64,000 nt of DNA, from contig CM053260.1 of NCBI GenBank assembly GCA_028583405.1, positions 25,766,147 to 25,830,146 of the forward strand, given 5' to 3'. A model generated the notes under the pieces. The model made no database searches, was not told where the DNA came from, and saw only the letters and a program-made list of their open reading frames with translations. The position numbers and the translations under genes were made by a program. Origin of the DNA: Pogonophryne albipinna (lineage: Eukaryota; Chordata; Actinopteri; Perciformes; Artedidraconidae). Of the stretch, positions 44,548 to 58,515 are shown piece by piece. Numbering within the stretch: the stretch's first letter is position 1; every line of letters begins with the position of its first letter.

Positions 44548-46689
44548 GTAAGTTATTTACAATTGCTGTGTTTTTATAGTGATACAATTGCATATTTTCA
44601 CATGTTTTTTGCCCATATGAGTGTGTTTGAGTTGAGGCACTTGTTACAAATGTAAGCTCGCTTTGAACACGGAGCTCTCAATTGGTATTAGGATTTGAGC
44701 ACGCACCTGTACGGACTGACTCTTCACGGCAGGTGGTTGTTGAATAAAATGAAAAAAAGAGGATGAAAAGAGGTGAAATTGTTAAAGGGAAGAGTAGTCA
44801 CGACTGCTTTTATATTTTCATCAGTTTTTTTACGAGTGGAATAACAACTAGACTTACAGTTTTATCATGAACAGTGATCTGGGAGATGAACCATTGCTAG
44901 CTTAAACACGTTTACACCTAGCAAAAGCTAAATGATTCCACTTTTTAACACAAATTAACAGCATTAAGCTCTCAGACCGTTTTCAATTTAAATTAAAGTA
45001 CTTGAAGCAAGGGCACTAGAGTTAATGTGTGAATAGTGTCATTCTGAGTATCACTTATTCATATTTTGCCTGTGATGCTTGAAAATAATCAGTGCCTGCA
45101 GATCACCATGTGCCATCCTTCTTATTTAACAACACTCTGCCCATTACATTACACAGTAATGATCTAAGCCTGCTTATCACTGGCTCTCATGCTGAATACT
45201 GAACCGCAGGACTGAATCATACCTAGTCATCCAATGTGGTGAATGGCATTATCTCATTCTCTTTTGGAAATAAATGCATAATTTCCATCCGAATGTGACA
45301 GGAACAGGGGATAATAGTGTTAAGTAGGAAAATGCATGAACAGACATGTTTGTAAAAGCCTTGCTGATGTTTCATAATTTCCATACAATATCAGCAGATG
45401 TATTCTCGTAGTCTGAAAGGGTAAGTGGTGTTATCGTGTGGCTCTAGAAAGCGCTAAAAGTCCATATTTATGGATCATTTCTGTTGCTGTTTTTCCATCT
45501 CAGCTGACACCTCTGACAAAGAGCACTAACATATTCATTTGAGAGAAAATACACATCCTATTTCTTTAATCCTTTTCCACACTTGAGGAAATTGCTCTTC
45601 ATTACATGCATTTCTGTTGAAGTGCAGAGCATGCGTGACACAAGATTAGAATGAGTGATGAGGCTTCAATGAGTGCGATTAAAATCACATTATAGGGACA
45701 TTTCAATCAGAAGAGTAGTGGTGGTTACCGCTAGCTTTGGTAATTTATGGGCATTGAACAGTTGTGCATCAGGCTTGTGTTCTTGACGTGTTGCATTTAA
45801 GGACCAGATATATCTCACGTGGCTTCACAGTGATTCCCTCAGTATGAATATTTACAAGGTATGCTAATTTTTTCACACTCTTTGGTGGAAGTGCTGTAAA
45901 TTGAAATACTCAAGTGTTGTTGTGTAGTGTCTCATTATAGATCATGCCTTTGAGGGACTCCCAGGAAACACGGAAATGTTTCATAGTTTTCCCATAATTT
46001 AATATTTCTATTCCTTTTGATGCTTCTCTTTTATTGCTCACAACAGCGTGGCCTATATTGTGTACAGCACAGATTGTGGTACACTTTCCCAATAATGGTT
46101 AAACACTTCTAATGTATCAAGTGGTGTTGCTACTCCTTATCATGATCCTGCTGCTTAATTTTCAACACCTTCTGAATGTCAGACTGCCATTAGTGATTGT
46201 AATCATCTCAAGCTGCTCATCGACAGGGGGAGGTCCTATTTGTGTGGTGCCATCAGTTCCACCTGTTTACGTTCAGGTAAGTTGGCTGAATGTCAATTCC
46301 CGTCCAAAGACAAGAGCCCCTAATGGCACTTGTCATCACACGTGGTCCCAGCCTCTCAGTATTCAGGGCAGTGGTGCTTTGTGTCCAGAAGTAGGTCGAA
46401 TGCTTCTCACCAAACAATTTGAGCGAGCGCCAGTAATTGGACAAGCAAAGTGTCGAGCATCTCCCGGGCCGGTCCATGTCAGCCACCACTTAATATGCAG
46501 CTCCGACCTGACGCATTTCATGGACCTTTTTCATCCCTTTAATCATTCCGATTACAAAATGCAGGAAACAGAACATCCTTTGTAGCCGTCTCATTCTTCG
46601 TATATTAGGGCAGCTACTAGCAAATGTCAGCTCATGTGACGAGAAACAGCCCGTTACAGAAGCTGTAAATATATTTAGGGGTGTTAATT
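44548..46689. other. Possible first intron, nothing recognised
   Basis: Non-repetitive, AT-leaning sequence. 46.1-46.6 kb has balanced composition and could hold a conserved non-coding element. No exon found. Confidence 0.35.
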
Positions 46690-47060
46690 CCATTTATATA
46701 ACCCAAAATTACAAATTTGCCTCAAGGGGCTTCACAACAGCATATGACATATTCAGACTCAAAACCAATAGGAGAAAACTCAACCAAACTTTAATAAAGC
46801 AATATTGCACTTATTGTAAGTCACTTTGGATAAAAGCGTCAACTAAATGAAATGTAATGAAAGATAAATCTAAAGAAATAAACAATTCAAACCTCAGAAA
46901 GAGCAACCAAGGAGGGATTCCTCTTACAGAGCAGATGCAAGAGATGTTGTGCACAAAGATTAGGATTAGAAAACGATAAATAGATTGTAAACGTGAGGAG
47001 AAAATGGATCAATGAGGACGTCAAGCAACAGGATGAAATATAAGTCTCAGAGTGCTTGGA
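46690..47060 (-). mobile_element. Old LINE 3' end with nested SINE-like piece
   Basis: Degenerate relative of the 38.05 kb element (tttatataacccaaaattac, gcctcaaggggcttcac, aacctcagaaagagcaacc). About 46795-46862 (gtaagtcactttggataaaagcgtc) belongs to the SINE-like family also found inside each TRIM unit. Confidence 0.6.
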
Positions 47061-50000
47061 CATGCTCATTAATAATTTGTATGTCATCAAAGGGACATTA
47101 AAATCTAATTTGACATGAATAGGGTGCTAAAACAGGGTAGTTGAACCATTAAGACATTTAGTAGCACACAGATTAAAGCTTAGTCACACAGATAAGTGAT
47201 AACATGTGAGCTCACACCTCGCTGTGTTTACTTTTTCACAAGCATCACAAACTGGCAAGTGGCAGGAAGTGCATGAATATGTGATTGATCTCTTTACTGG
47301 TTCATAATAGTTTGTTTTGCAACAGACATGTTTGCACTTACAGTCGTGCATTCAGTTGGAGAGGTAGGGGTTGAGAGTGAAAAGAAGAAAGGGAGAAACA
47401 CAGAGAGCTTCCTTTGTGCCGGTGCTTTGTACACCTGGCCTTTAACAGTGCACACTGAAAGATGCATGTATCAAGATTCAGAGAGGCCGCCAGCCTCAAA
47501 GCAAGCTGAGCCAGTTAAGACCAGAACATGAATGTGATCTAGAGGGTTTCTGATACATTTCACCTTTTGAATTTAAACCCTTTTTAATGTTCGTCTGTGC
47601 ACATTGTGTAGTAGAGGCATTTCTTATCGGCAATGTGATTTCAGGCTCTCATTCAGTCTGTCAGATTGAATCTGCTGTATCAGATCGCTTCTTGAGATTA
47701 ACAGGAGCAGCCTGACAACAGTGAGCAGGAGTGAATTTGTAGTTCTGTCTAATTGTCCTTTTATGCCTCCCTGTTATCACCTTAAGATCTAAAGGTGTTG
47801 CTGCTTTTAATGCAACAAATGAATTGTGGTTACTCTCGCAGTTGTGAGAACAGGTAAAGGGATATAAAGTGTAAACATTGCGCTGATACATGGCAGCGTT
47901 AAGATGTTAAGAGCGCTTTCTCCGGAGTACCTTGCAAACACGTAAGGAAGGTGTGGAGCCTAGCAAGTACCCGGGCCCTAATTGAGGTTCAGCTCAGGTT
48001 CCCGCACTACAAGAAATTACAGTGAGGAGGACTCATGCTCCTGATGCTGCAGGCAGAGTTGAGAGTGCTGCAGTGCCGCTGTCCTCAAGCCCCCCCGCTT
48101 TCATGTTTGACACCGGTGACAGCCGGAAAGGCAAATTCTATCCGGTATGTTCTGGAAATGTGTTTGGTTACATGAAATATTCATTCCCTTGGCTGCTCTC
48201 TGGCAGTGTGCATGTTTATTTGCCAGATTTGTTTTATGATACCTGTGATTGGTTCAGAGGAGAGATACAGGAGTGCTGGATTGATTCCCTCTGGAGGGGG
48301 ATGGTAGAGAAAGAGATAAGAGGCGCTGATCAACAGTATCAAGGTTTATTTCTGATTCAACAGCACACTGCATCATCGGGGCCACTGGGTGAACATGATC
48401 AATGGATACTCCGCCTGCACGGACAATTAATCAGGAATGGACGAACCTTCAGTGAGGTCAGCCTTATCTCGTACGTTCAGCACTTCTTTTCCCAGCAGGG
48501 TGAATGAATGAGCGGTCAGTAGCCGGTACTGACGGTGTGTTTTGCCCCCATCCCTGCCTGGAGGTATAGCTCAGCCTGTCATTGTCCTTTTTCTGCTGTA
48601 CTGAGGTTTCTCAAAACTGACACATTTCACCCTGACATATTGTTGCTAGCTGCCAGCGACTTGACTTGTTCTTTTTCACGTCTTTCATATATTTCATAAC
48701 ATTCAGAAACGTTATTGTTACACCCAAGCGACAACATTTACACACAGTCACCACTTGTTGTGTTTGTATCGTCCCCCAAGGCTGTTTATGAATGTGTTTA
48801 TCACAGGAATTTCCATCCTCTGTTGGATTCAGTGCCAAGACGGTGACATGTACTGTTATTCTGTCTCATTTAGCTCTAGAATTGTTTCACGTTTAATTAA
48901 TCAAATGAGGTTATGCTCACATGAAAACCATAACCACGATAGAGAGACAATAAGATGGTGTTTTATGAGAAGAATTCTAATCCCAATGCACATTGCTGTC
49001 AGCCTGTAACACATTTTTCAATTGTTTTGTCCCCATTTTTGCATTGCCCGCTCAGATGTATAAAGCTGGAGTTGAATCAGAGGGTAATAATCCTCAAGAT
49101 TCAGTGTTTATGGTAAAAAACTATGTGAAAAGGGCAACACAGCAGTAAGATTCTCCAAGGGACAAGAAACATGACATATATGCCTCAAAGAGTAAGAAGT
49201 TATTGCCCTAAAGTCACTGGAATACAGGGATGATTTCCATTTCAATTGCAGGCTCAATTTGGGATAAGTCATGCATACAGAGGTAAGGCAGACAAAGACC
49301 GTAGGAATAAAAGTGACGAATGTGGAGAATGGAATAGAGGAGACTGGTATCATTGGCTTTGTGTCCCATGAAGGGTATTGTGTGGCTGCTTGGATAAGGT
49401 TGCAAGGGGGACCCCAGGGACATGAAAGTGAAGGGCACCAAGGATGAAGGAGGACACATGTGACAGGCAGGGGACACAGAGGACGTACCGGGACGGAAAC
49501 ACACCTCTGTGAGCCTGGTACTGTTTACCAGGTCATGTAATGGGATTGTCAATCAGTGTTTTCTGAAACCGCAAATTGCTTTTTTTTGGTCCAAATGGAA
49601 CTCCACCCCAAAACCTTTTCAAAAGATTTCCAATCATTTTAAACTGAGCGGCAAATTGATTCTCAATTATCTTTTTTAATTGAGTAATTTCCACGCAAGA
49701 TACATTGTTAATATTACTTGATTAAGGACAACATGTACACATAACTCTGGAGTTTCATGTATAATCATCTAGTCGACTGTCTTTGTTACCTTGTGCCAAA
49801 TTCATGGAACCCTAATACTTCTAGATTCTGACAGTCAAAACGAAAAAAGAGGTTCTGTTGAAAACCAGCTACCATTAACCTAAACAATGTCATCGCTAAC
49901 ATGGTGATGTTCTGCAGGTATAAAGTTGACCATGTTCAAGACTAACACTTAACACAAAGTACAGCATGGACTAAATAGGAATGACATTTTACAGCTGTTC

Positions 50001-51104
50001 ATGTAAACTGTTGATCTGATGAAGTCACTACATACCTGGAGTTAATACCGTTTATTCTGAAGGGCTAATTTATATCTGCAGCAAATTGAATGGCAATCAA
50101 ACAGTTGTTAAGACATTTCACCAAAAAACTACCCTTTTTTAACTTCATATATTGTATATCGTGACTATGAATGTAAAAATATTTCATACTGGTCCAGTTT
50201 TAGTCTAGACAAAGATGTGGATCAAGAGATTGTCATTGTGTAGCATTGCAAACAATAGATGGCAGTGTACAATGAATCGAAAAATAGTAATATTCTTCTA
50301 TAATATTGAAACTAAAAGTTAAATAAACCTTTATTTTTACAGAAGACTTCCTTTTCAGAGTCGAAAAAGCAAATGGGAACCTTACACTTTGGTTAACATT
50401 GCCTCCGGGTCCCATTAAGCTTCGACAGTGATCCAGGAACTAGCTTGCCTTAATAAAACGCCATCATGTTAATAGGTACACCTGTGCTTGCCTTATATGA
50501 AAATTCCAAAATGTCAGCTTTAGAAGGGTCAAAGGAAGTCAGCAAATGAATGTTCAAGAATTCAAACAACGCTCTCTTTGCATAATCGGAAAGAAATGTC
50601 AAGAATGTGTTGTGGCACTTGATCATTTGTATGAGATAATGTATCCCCTAAGAGCTGTAACTGTGTGTCTAGAAGTAGGTGAGCAGTATGTGTCGGTGTG
50701 ACAGCGCAGCAGTGCTCTGTCCATGCGCTTCCCCAGAGACTTCATTACAGCGTGTCGGGCTCCGTTGGGTACTGTAAGTGGACTTCTGGGAGAGCCCCAA
50801 GCCAGTCCAGCTCCATGTGTGTAGATTCAGTGTGAACATGTGAGCCTGGTGCCTGCCCTGCATAGTAAGAGCCTGTTTACTGGCCCAGTGAGGCCCCGAG
50901 TCGAGCACAGCACTATCCTCCGAATGGAAGATTAGAGAGCAGATCAAGCATGATTTAGAATCTTGAAACAAAGAGGATTTGCTGCTGGAGTGGCCGATTT
51001 GTTAAGTGGACGAACACATGAGCAAGAAGCATAATCCTTTAACAGCTGAAGCAGTTTCATTTTCTATTTCATCCCAAGTTGTCATTTAGGTCGGATAATA
51101 GCTG
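47061..51104. other. Non-coding, nothing recognised
   Basis: No exon with supporting splice sites. The 47.9-48.5 kb stretch has a 161-codon open frame without an ATG and is more likely conserved non-coding DNA than a gene. Confidence 0.4.
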
Positions 51105-51219
51105 GAGAGTGTGCAGACATCATTTACTCTATCTTTTTTTTCTAATGGGCACACAAGATTTTAAAGACCGTTTATTCCAAAATGTTAAACTTTAAAAAGA
51201 GATAGCATGGTGTTAAAGG

Positions 51220-52160
51220 TCCCGTGTCATGCTTTTACGGTTATTACCCGTCCCCTTGTGTGTTATGAAGGTTTTATGCATGTAAACGGTCTGCAGAGTA
51301 GGGCTGCACGATATTGAAAAAAACTGACATTGCGATATTTTTTTCCCCTGCGATATATATTGCGTTTTTTTTAACTATATTTAACCGGATGAAGGATTTT
51401 AGTCACGGACGTCTGGATCTTAACTGGTTGACTCATCATACCTTAAGTCATGATCTAACATGTCAAGATAATGCATGTTGCTTACCCTCAAATAAGGGGG
51501 TTAATCTGTGAATGAAGAAGAGAAGAACCTTTTTGTTTCCAAAATAGTTCCAGATGGCAGATGTTGCTTTTGTTTTTGGAAGTAAATCTTCATTCTCGCC
51601 GGTATTGCAGGTCTCCCTTGTAAAAGAGATCCATGATCTCAAGGGACCTATCTGTCTAAATAAAGGTTTGAAATGAAATGAAATTGTCCTCCTGTTCCTC
51701 GCTAATTTTTTGGTTTGCTGTGCATGCAGAGCCTGCATGTCACTCACTCAAGTACCCCTGACATGAGAGCCGCGCAAGTTTCCCTTTTGTAGCAAGCAGC
51801 AAAATAATTGTAACATGACGTGTTTGAGTTAATTTAACTACTTAATATCGCACGTGCTAAAAAAATAATTTATATTAATAAAAAAATTAATAAAATCGCA
51901 CGTCCCTGCGATGTGAATATCGCGGTTATCGCCATGACACGATATATCGTTCAGCCCTACTGCAGAGTCACAAACCCTCAAAGTACACCCTGTAGCGAGT
52001 AAAACTCTAACACAGAAAAGACCTGTCTGTGCTGCCCCAGAACGCCTCGTTGGACATTTTCTTTTTCCATTTGTTTCTTCCGGGAACCAAGTGACGTAAC
52101 GACAACCCCTCCGTGGATTGGTCAAAATGGACCAATCAGTGGAGCCATTACGTTACGTCC
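51220..52160. mobile_element. MITE-like element, family X copy 3, interrupted
   Basis: Begins aaaggtcccgtgtcatgc, with gttatgaaggttttatgcat and aacggtctgcagag matching the 30.64 kb copy. A hAT-like element sits in it at 51299-51959. The right end is not certain. Confidence 0.5.
51299..51959. mobile_element. hAT-like non-autonomous element A
   Basis: Termini TAGGGCTGCACGATAT and its near complement (ATATATCGTTCAGCCCTA) are flanked by the perfect 8-bp duplication CTGCAGAG (51291-51298, 51960-51967). 661 bp, no transposase frame. Confidence 0.85.
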
Positions 52161-52518
52161 GCGGAGCCGTTAAGTTAAGTCCGTGGATTGGTCCAGATTG
52201 ACTAATCCGCTGACTTCCTCACACACTCAATCTTTTCTCAGCTGCAGCTCCGCCGATTTCTCCTCCCTGAGTCGGCGGGACGCGGCGAGGCTGCGAGTCG
52301 GTGTGTGTGTGGGCACGCACACAAACTCCCAGCACAAACTTGTGCTCAAAGAAAAGTCAGCGGGTGACGAACATCAATAGTGTTTATCATCTGGGTACTA
52401 TGAATGTCCGTATAAGATTTCACACTGATTAAATTAGCTAAGTTAGCAATCCTAAAAACTGTAAAAAGAATCAAGGAAAATGGGTCCCAGTTGGTACACA
52501 AGATTTAAGACATTTGAT

Positions 52519-53204
52519 CAGTGGCGAACCGTCAGGGCCTTCAAGGTATTCAGAGAATACCCTGGAACACTCAGATAAAACAAACAAAAAATCGATTTAA
52601 TTATATAAATAAAATGTAATTAAATGTATATAAAATGAATAAATGAGAATCGTATCTGTGTTGTTGATCTGTAATATTACAGTGTTACGTTGATTTGTTT
52701 GTCCTTCTCGGACCATGTACTTCGCATTGCAGTGGTTTTGTGTTAGAAAAGAAAGCAACCAATCAGATCTTGTTCTGGGTCTCTGGGTAGAATATCCTTC
52801 AACCAAGGTATTCTACATCCTTGATAGGATGCCCTGGCCGTTGCTCTGAATGAGAGCGTACGTTTGGACTGACAGTTTGATCAACCAATCATATATTGAT
52901 TTGTAGCCAATGGGCGTGTTCTTCCAGAGTTCCCCTCGGTTCCAGGGTATTCTAGAAGGCCCGCTAGTTAACTGGCTCGAGGCAGAGGATCTGGATGAAT
53001 GCGACGAAGCAATTCATGCCGTTTTATTGTTTTTAACGTTGAAATGACAAGTGCAACAGGTGAAGATGAAGTTGTTGCGGAATTGTTGAGGGTACCCTTT
53101 TCAAGACGACAATTCAGTGAAAAGACAGACTTTATAATGCCGCGGAGGGGGGGGGCTGGTGCGTCTACAGAAGGTCCAGTTGTGATAGCCACGGTTCGCC
53201 ACTG
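52519..53204 (+). mobile_element. hAT-like non-autonomous element B
   Basis: Ends CAGTGGCGAACCGT and ACGGTTCGCCACTG, 8-bp duplication CATTTGAT on both sides (52511-52518, 53205-53212). Inside, 53041-53150 reads LLRVPFSRRQFSEKTDF, which resembles the N-terminal part of ZMYM1-like hAT transposases. So it is probably an internally deleted derivative. Confidence 0.85.
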
Positions 53205-53600
53205 CATTTGATTCATACTATTAACCTTAAAAAGAGAGCCTGGTGTTCAACATTGTGTTGTTATTGGCAATTGGCACACCATTGAAGTATTTAGCTGCAA
53301 ATACAACGTTGTTTTTTTGCTATAAGACATCATTAGGGTTTATCATCTTGACACTATGTAAGTTTGTATAATATTTCACACCAATTCAAGTTTAGTTTGT
53401 AAAAAGAATCAAGGAAAAAGTCATATCTTTGTTCCTTAATGGGCACACAGGATTTTATGGACCCTTTATTCATAATCTTAACCTTAAAAAGAGATAGCCT
53501 GGTGTTAAAGATTGTCTTATTATTTATAGTAATTGGCCATCATGTACACCATTGTAGTATTTTGCTCCAAGGACATAGCAGTGCATAATTGGGTGTCAGA

Positions 53601-56600
53601 ACTTAATTATCTTCCTTATGACAGCAGTTTTAATGTTGTGATACTTTGTGAGAGTCTTCGCAGACGTCCTTAAGGGTATTTTTTTACAAGAGCCAAATCT
53701 CAGCGTGTATTTCTTAATGTACTCACCCCCACACTGAGCAAATGTTGAAAGGAAGATTCTTGCCAAGCTGGTACCAATCCAAATCAATTAATCAGCTTGG
53801 GGGAGCCCCACTCTCCATTTTTTTCTTTTTAAAAGTGTGACCCGCAGACCACCAGCTATGAACCACAGACCTTTTTGACCTCATTACTTTTACAGCACCA
53901 GACCTTTCGGGCAGGAACCGAGACTTCTAGCGCAGCACGTTTTTATGGCCTCATATTAGATTCCAAGCGATCTCACCTTGTAACATTTTCTGCAGTTGAC
54001 AGTGGAGTTTTAATGACCATTGGGGGGTGGTTCTGCGGGCATAAGGAGACCAGTTACAGGGTCTCATTATGGTTAGGTAGAGCGGTTATGATGTTGCAGC
54101 TTGAAGAAAATAGCTTGGTGCTGAATTATTAAGCATTTTAGTCACAAATGGACTCATTGGAACACACAAGAGGGCTGTGGTAGGTCTAAGTACGGTATAA
54201 TTGCATTAGCTAATCAGTGTAGAAGCAGCCTTTCCCGAAAACAACTACAAGAGTTGGTCTAATTTTGAGTCTAGTGCTCATTATGAAATACCAAACACTC
54301 AAACTCGTTTAAAATTATTTTCCTTTTAGGAATTCGAACACCAGAACAAAACCGTTTTTTATGCCTTTGTTTTATTGAACCTCATTTCTCTTCTGAAAAT
54401 CCATGGCAATAGTTTCACTGTTGGACTGACAAATTCTTCCTTCAAGTCTTAAGGTTTTTCTTTTAAAATAGTATCCATGCCTCCTTATTCCTTCACAGAA
54501 ATACAGCTGCAGGGTCTTTTCGTCTACTATAATCCCAAGAGTGAGAAAACATTGTATTTTGGTGCATTGTGTGTTATATATATATCTCCAGAGCAGAAAG
54601 ACAAATATCTTCAATAAACTGGTGCCAAACAAAATGCACAACCCTAGAATAAAACCTCCTAGAGGAAGAGTGTAGGGAAGTAATGATGACATTGTTCTGT
54701 CACACAGGCAATGCATGATTAACAGCCAAATGCTAATTTCCTATGTTGGAGAGTTGCAGATATGGAGTAGAAACAGATGTTGGATTCCGATTAATCCTGT
54801 TGATATTAACAGGAACAAATACTTTATGGATAGAAACAGTGCCCTGCAGCTTAGTATAACTTATTTTGGGTGTCAACTCATCAATGTAGATCCATCTGGG
54901 GTTTTATTACTCTTGCTTACAAATTGTCAGAGGCAGAATTCACACATTTTGTCCTCGAAGAGCATCGAGAACAACACCTAACAGAACGGCTGGTTTTTCC
55001 TCAGCAGAGAAAATAAAATGGCCTCTGGTTCCAGTAAAACAGCATCTGCAGGCTATTGTAGTAATCTGGGTTGAATCTGTTCTGGGTTCACCACATTCTG
55101 CAGTAGTTCACTCCCTGGTCAGGTTTAACCAGAAACCACATCGGTCTGAGCCAGAATTTATGAGCTCTATCAAAATTCTTAAGTTTGTGTATGGGGGAGA
55201 CCCTACACCATTTCAGTGCGAGAGCTTTGCCAATTTTAACTGGCTTAAGGGCTTGAAGCAATGGCATTGACAAACAAAAACAGATCAATAGAGGTGATCC
55301 TCCAGCAACCCTATTTTGATATCCTGGTCTTCAGCCTGGAAATGATCCCATCAGTCTTCACGTAACACAGGTTTTTTTCCCGGATGGATTCTCAGTCCTC
55401 TGTGGCTCTCTGCTGACCGTCCGGTTTCCTGTGGATGTGTCACAAAAGCCCCGAGGCTGTGTGTCATCTTCCCGGTAAAGGTCTTCGGGGTGGTCTTTTT
55501 CTTGTACAATTCTTCGGCACCACGGCTCCTTGAGATACGGTACTGAAGACAGCTTGTCTTAAACACTGACATTTGCATTTAAATTGGCTTCATGCGGCTG
55601 TGATTTATTTTCTTGAGTGACAGAGTTTGGGCGGCCAGCTTTGCCTCTAATTTTCTTGCCTTACTGCCGAGGATGATAACAGAAGCAGGATTATTATTCA
55701 GTGAATGGCAGTCTAACTTTGTTTTATAGTGTGCTGTAGTCCACCAGCCGCAGACGACTTGTGTCTCACCAATTCTCTCAACTGCAGATTAGACTCTGGC
55801 CAGTCATGCGTGAAGGCTTTTCTCATGAGTTAATTGAAGTTAAGGAGAGAAAATTGGAGCGAAAAGGTGTTCTGAATAAGAAATACCCATACAGATAAGT
55901 ACTGGTATAAAACAACCTCCAAATTCTCTGTTTGAATGTGAACATGTCATGGTTTATTTGCTCTATAGCAGTACACTTGACATCTTAAACTGGTGGTAAA
56001 AGACCAAATAACTAATCGAGAGAATAATCGACAATTCGTAGCCTTCCTTTACACTATGGGCTTATCTTCCACGATATTACAGATTGACTTGTAATGCAGA
56101 CTGACATTTTAACAAGTCCTCCTTGGCTAAAAGGGGGCTCAATATCCCCTGTATTTCTGGTGGCACTAAAAGTGGAATAACACCTGAGTAGCGTATGTTT
56201 TCACTTGAGAAATACATGTATTAATCTTGAGCCCTTTCAAGTCATGTTGATGTCACCCCTGCGTGATTTATCCACCTTACAAAAATAGTCAAACAAGAGG
56301 CTGCCAGCTCCGCAGGGGTCATGATAATTTCTGGGGCCATGGCTCTCACGGGATGACAGTTTGACACGGGATGTTTGCAGAGATCACCCCAGAAAGCACA
56401 AATAATTGACACCATTAGCCTTGAGGGCTGTCAGTTTTTTGACAGCTGATGAATTCACGTGCGCTTTCCCTTCGCTGAAGATAAGAAATTCATACCTCCT
56501 GTTTTAAACCATTTTCCACCTCAGTAATCCCCTTCTAACAACCACTTGCCCCAGCTGAGGCACAGTTCGCAGCCTGTGTCATGGATTTGTGCTTTCAGAG

Positions 56601-58430
56601 TGCGAGGTGTGTGAAGCACCGACCAACATGCCCCTCATAAATGTCTGTCTACCAGTTTGATTCTCCCAGGGTGTGTATTCATACCTCCTTGTTGAGCTGG
56701 TGTTGTATAGGCCCCTTGGCTCTGCCGCCCAGTGTAACTCACCTGCTGTCGGGACATTTGGACCATATCCCTGAGCAACGAGCACTCCCCGGTTCCCTAT
56801 TTGCAGCCAAACCACAGTTACAGATGGCTTCTCTTCTTCCTGTGGTTCAGTGGAAGAGGTGCTGAGAGTTTGAAGGTCACAGGCAGGTCTTTCCTCCGTT
56901 ATCCGTGTCGAATGTCATTACCAACACACGGAGGCCTTATTAATACTTGAGCCCCTCAGTGCGATGGGATTTTTGGCCGGGGTGGAAAGTGTGCCAGAAG
57001 CGCTGCTATTAACCCCTGTGCATTGTGCCTTTATCTGAAGGGCAGTCCTCTGGCAGACACTTCCCCTCTTCATAATAGAAGCGACCGCATTCCTCGCAGT
57101 GAGCGCGGACACACTTTGCTGGCTCTCAAAGAAGCTTCATGCTGATTTTTTTTGCAACAGTGGACACTCTTTTCTCCCCATTTACACAACCCCTTATTTT
57201 TCAACCCTGCTTGGAGCAAAGCTGCTCCTCCTCTGGGTTGGTTTCGGCTCTCAGTCATGAAGTAAACAACATCCTTCCTGCTATTCGCTACACGGCAAGA
57301 GTGTGAAGGACTATTCAAGTAGAGTGGAAAAACAATGAGGGTTCTTCAGTGTGTGTGTGGGAGTGTGTCTTAACTTCACAAAGAGAGACCGTTTGTAAGT
57401 TGACAGAGGCATGTTAGCATCAGAGTGAAGAGAGGGGGATTCATACAGGGATAACAGCAGCGCTATTTTGATCTACTGCATGGGGGAGATGTAAAGTACT
57501 TCAGGGACTCTTTTACCCGACACTGTTTCAGCAACACATTTCAGAACAATTCAGATACATTATTCAGATATACATTGTTCGAAAACTGTAAAACTTTCAC
57601 AGTCAATGACTTATTTTGCAATATTACACTGCAATTGACACACATTAATACTGGCTGCTGTTGGAGCTGTAATCCAAATGTGCTTCATGGTTGTCTAATG
57701 CAGATGGTAGAACAGCTGACAGAAAGAATTAGTAAAAGATAAAATAATCTGCCAGGCCTGGACCCGCCTAAATCATCTTTTTGACTGCATGCTAACTAAG
57801 AGATGAGGGAAAAACGTAATAAGTGGTGTGACTGATGGATATTCATTACAGCCACAGATAACAATGATTTTCATTCTCGTGATTATTTTCTAAAGCAATA
57901 GATTAGTCTATAAAATGGCAGTATTAAAACCCCATTTCAGAACGTCCAATATGTTTTTTTTAACTGTACGGTTTCATCATTCAAAATCCCAAAGATATTC
58001 TCCCTTAGATTTAATAAAACGGAACAGTCTCTAATCCCAATCTTCACATTTTGGAGTCAGAAAGCAGGATATCTATCATTTTGTATATAAGAAATGATTT
58101 GCACGCTTAATAAATTATCAAAAAAGTTGCCTATTATTTTCTGTCAATCGACTTATCGATACAATATTCTTATACTGTCCAGTGTTTCCCCTAGGTTTAC
58201 TGCCTTGGCAGGGTGCTGGGAGAATGTGAATACACAAAGCAGTGGACACTGAAACATGCACATACATTGGATAAATAACATAGGCGTTTAGTTTATTTAA
58301 TAAAAGAGCACATGTTCAATGTGAAAAGTGACTGTAGATAGATTACTTCAGTTGCAATTTGGTGCTAAGACACGCCAAGACAATGGTAGGGGAAACACTG
58401 CGGTCTGTGAGATGATTCATGTATCCAGAG
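53601..58430. other. Non-coding, nothing recognised
   Basis: No gene or intact mobile element. Long stretches at 55.1-57.3 kb have balanced composition and no repeats, suitable to test for conserved non-coding DNA. Confidence 0.4.
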
Positions 58431-58515
58431 ATTCAATTCAAAGGTTTTATTGGCATATATGCACACAGCTACAGTGTAGAAATGGCAATGAAATAAGGCA
58501 TACTGTTCCTGGGAG
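58431..58515 (-). mobile_element. LINE 3'-end fragment
   Basis: attcaattcaaaggttttat followed by tggcatatatgcacac matches the terminus of the 20.03-25.74 kb LINE, same orientation, preceded by gaga-type bases. Confidence 0.5.

Larger units (their letters stand above)
51105..53600. repeat. Thrice-repeated unit of about 250 bp with nested elements
   Basis: Phrases aatgggcacaca(a/g)gatttta and cttaaaaagaga-gcctggtgtt recur at about 51143-51220, 52495-53255 and 53438-53500. tttatcatct-g-actatg and aaaaagaatcaaggaaaa recur at about 52382-52480 and 53340-53420. The first copy is cut by a family X MITE, itself cut by a hAT-like element; the second is cut by another hAT-like element. Confidence 0.6.

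Noticed and set aside
48022..48507. 161-codon open frame
   Set aside because: Starts with GTG, no domain or clear splice signals; better seen as possible conserved non-coding DNA.
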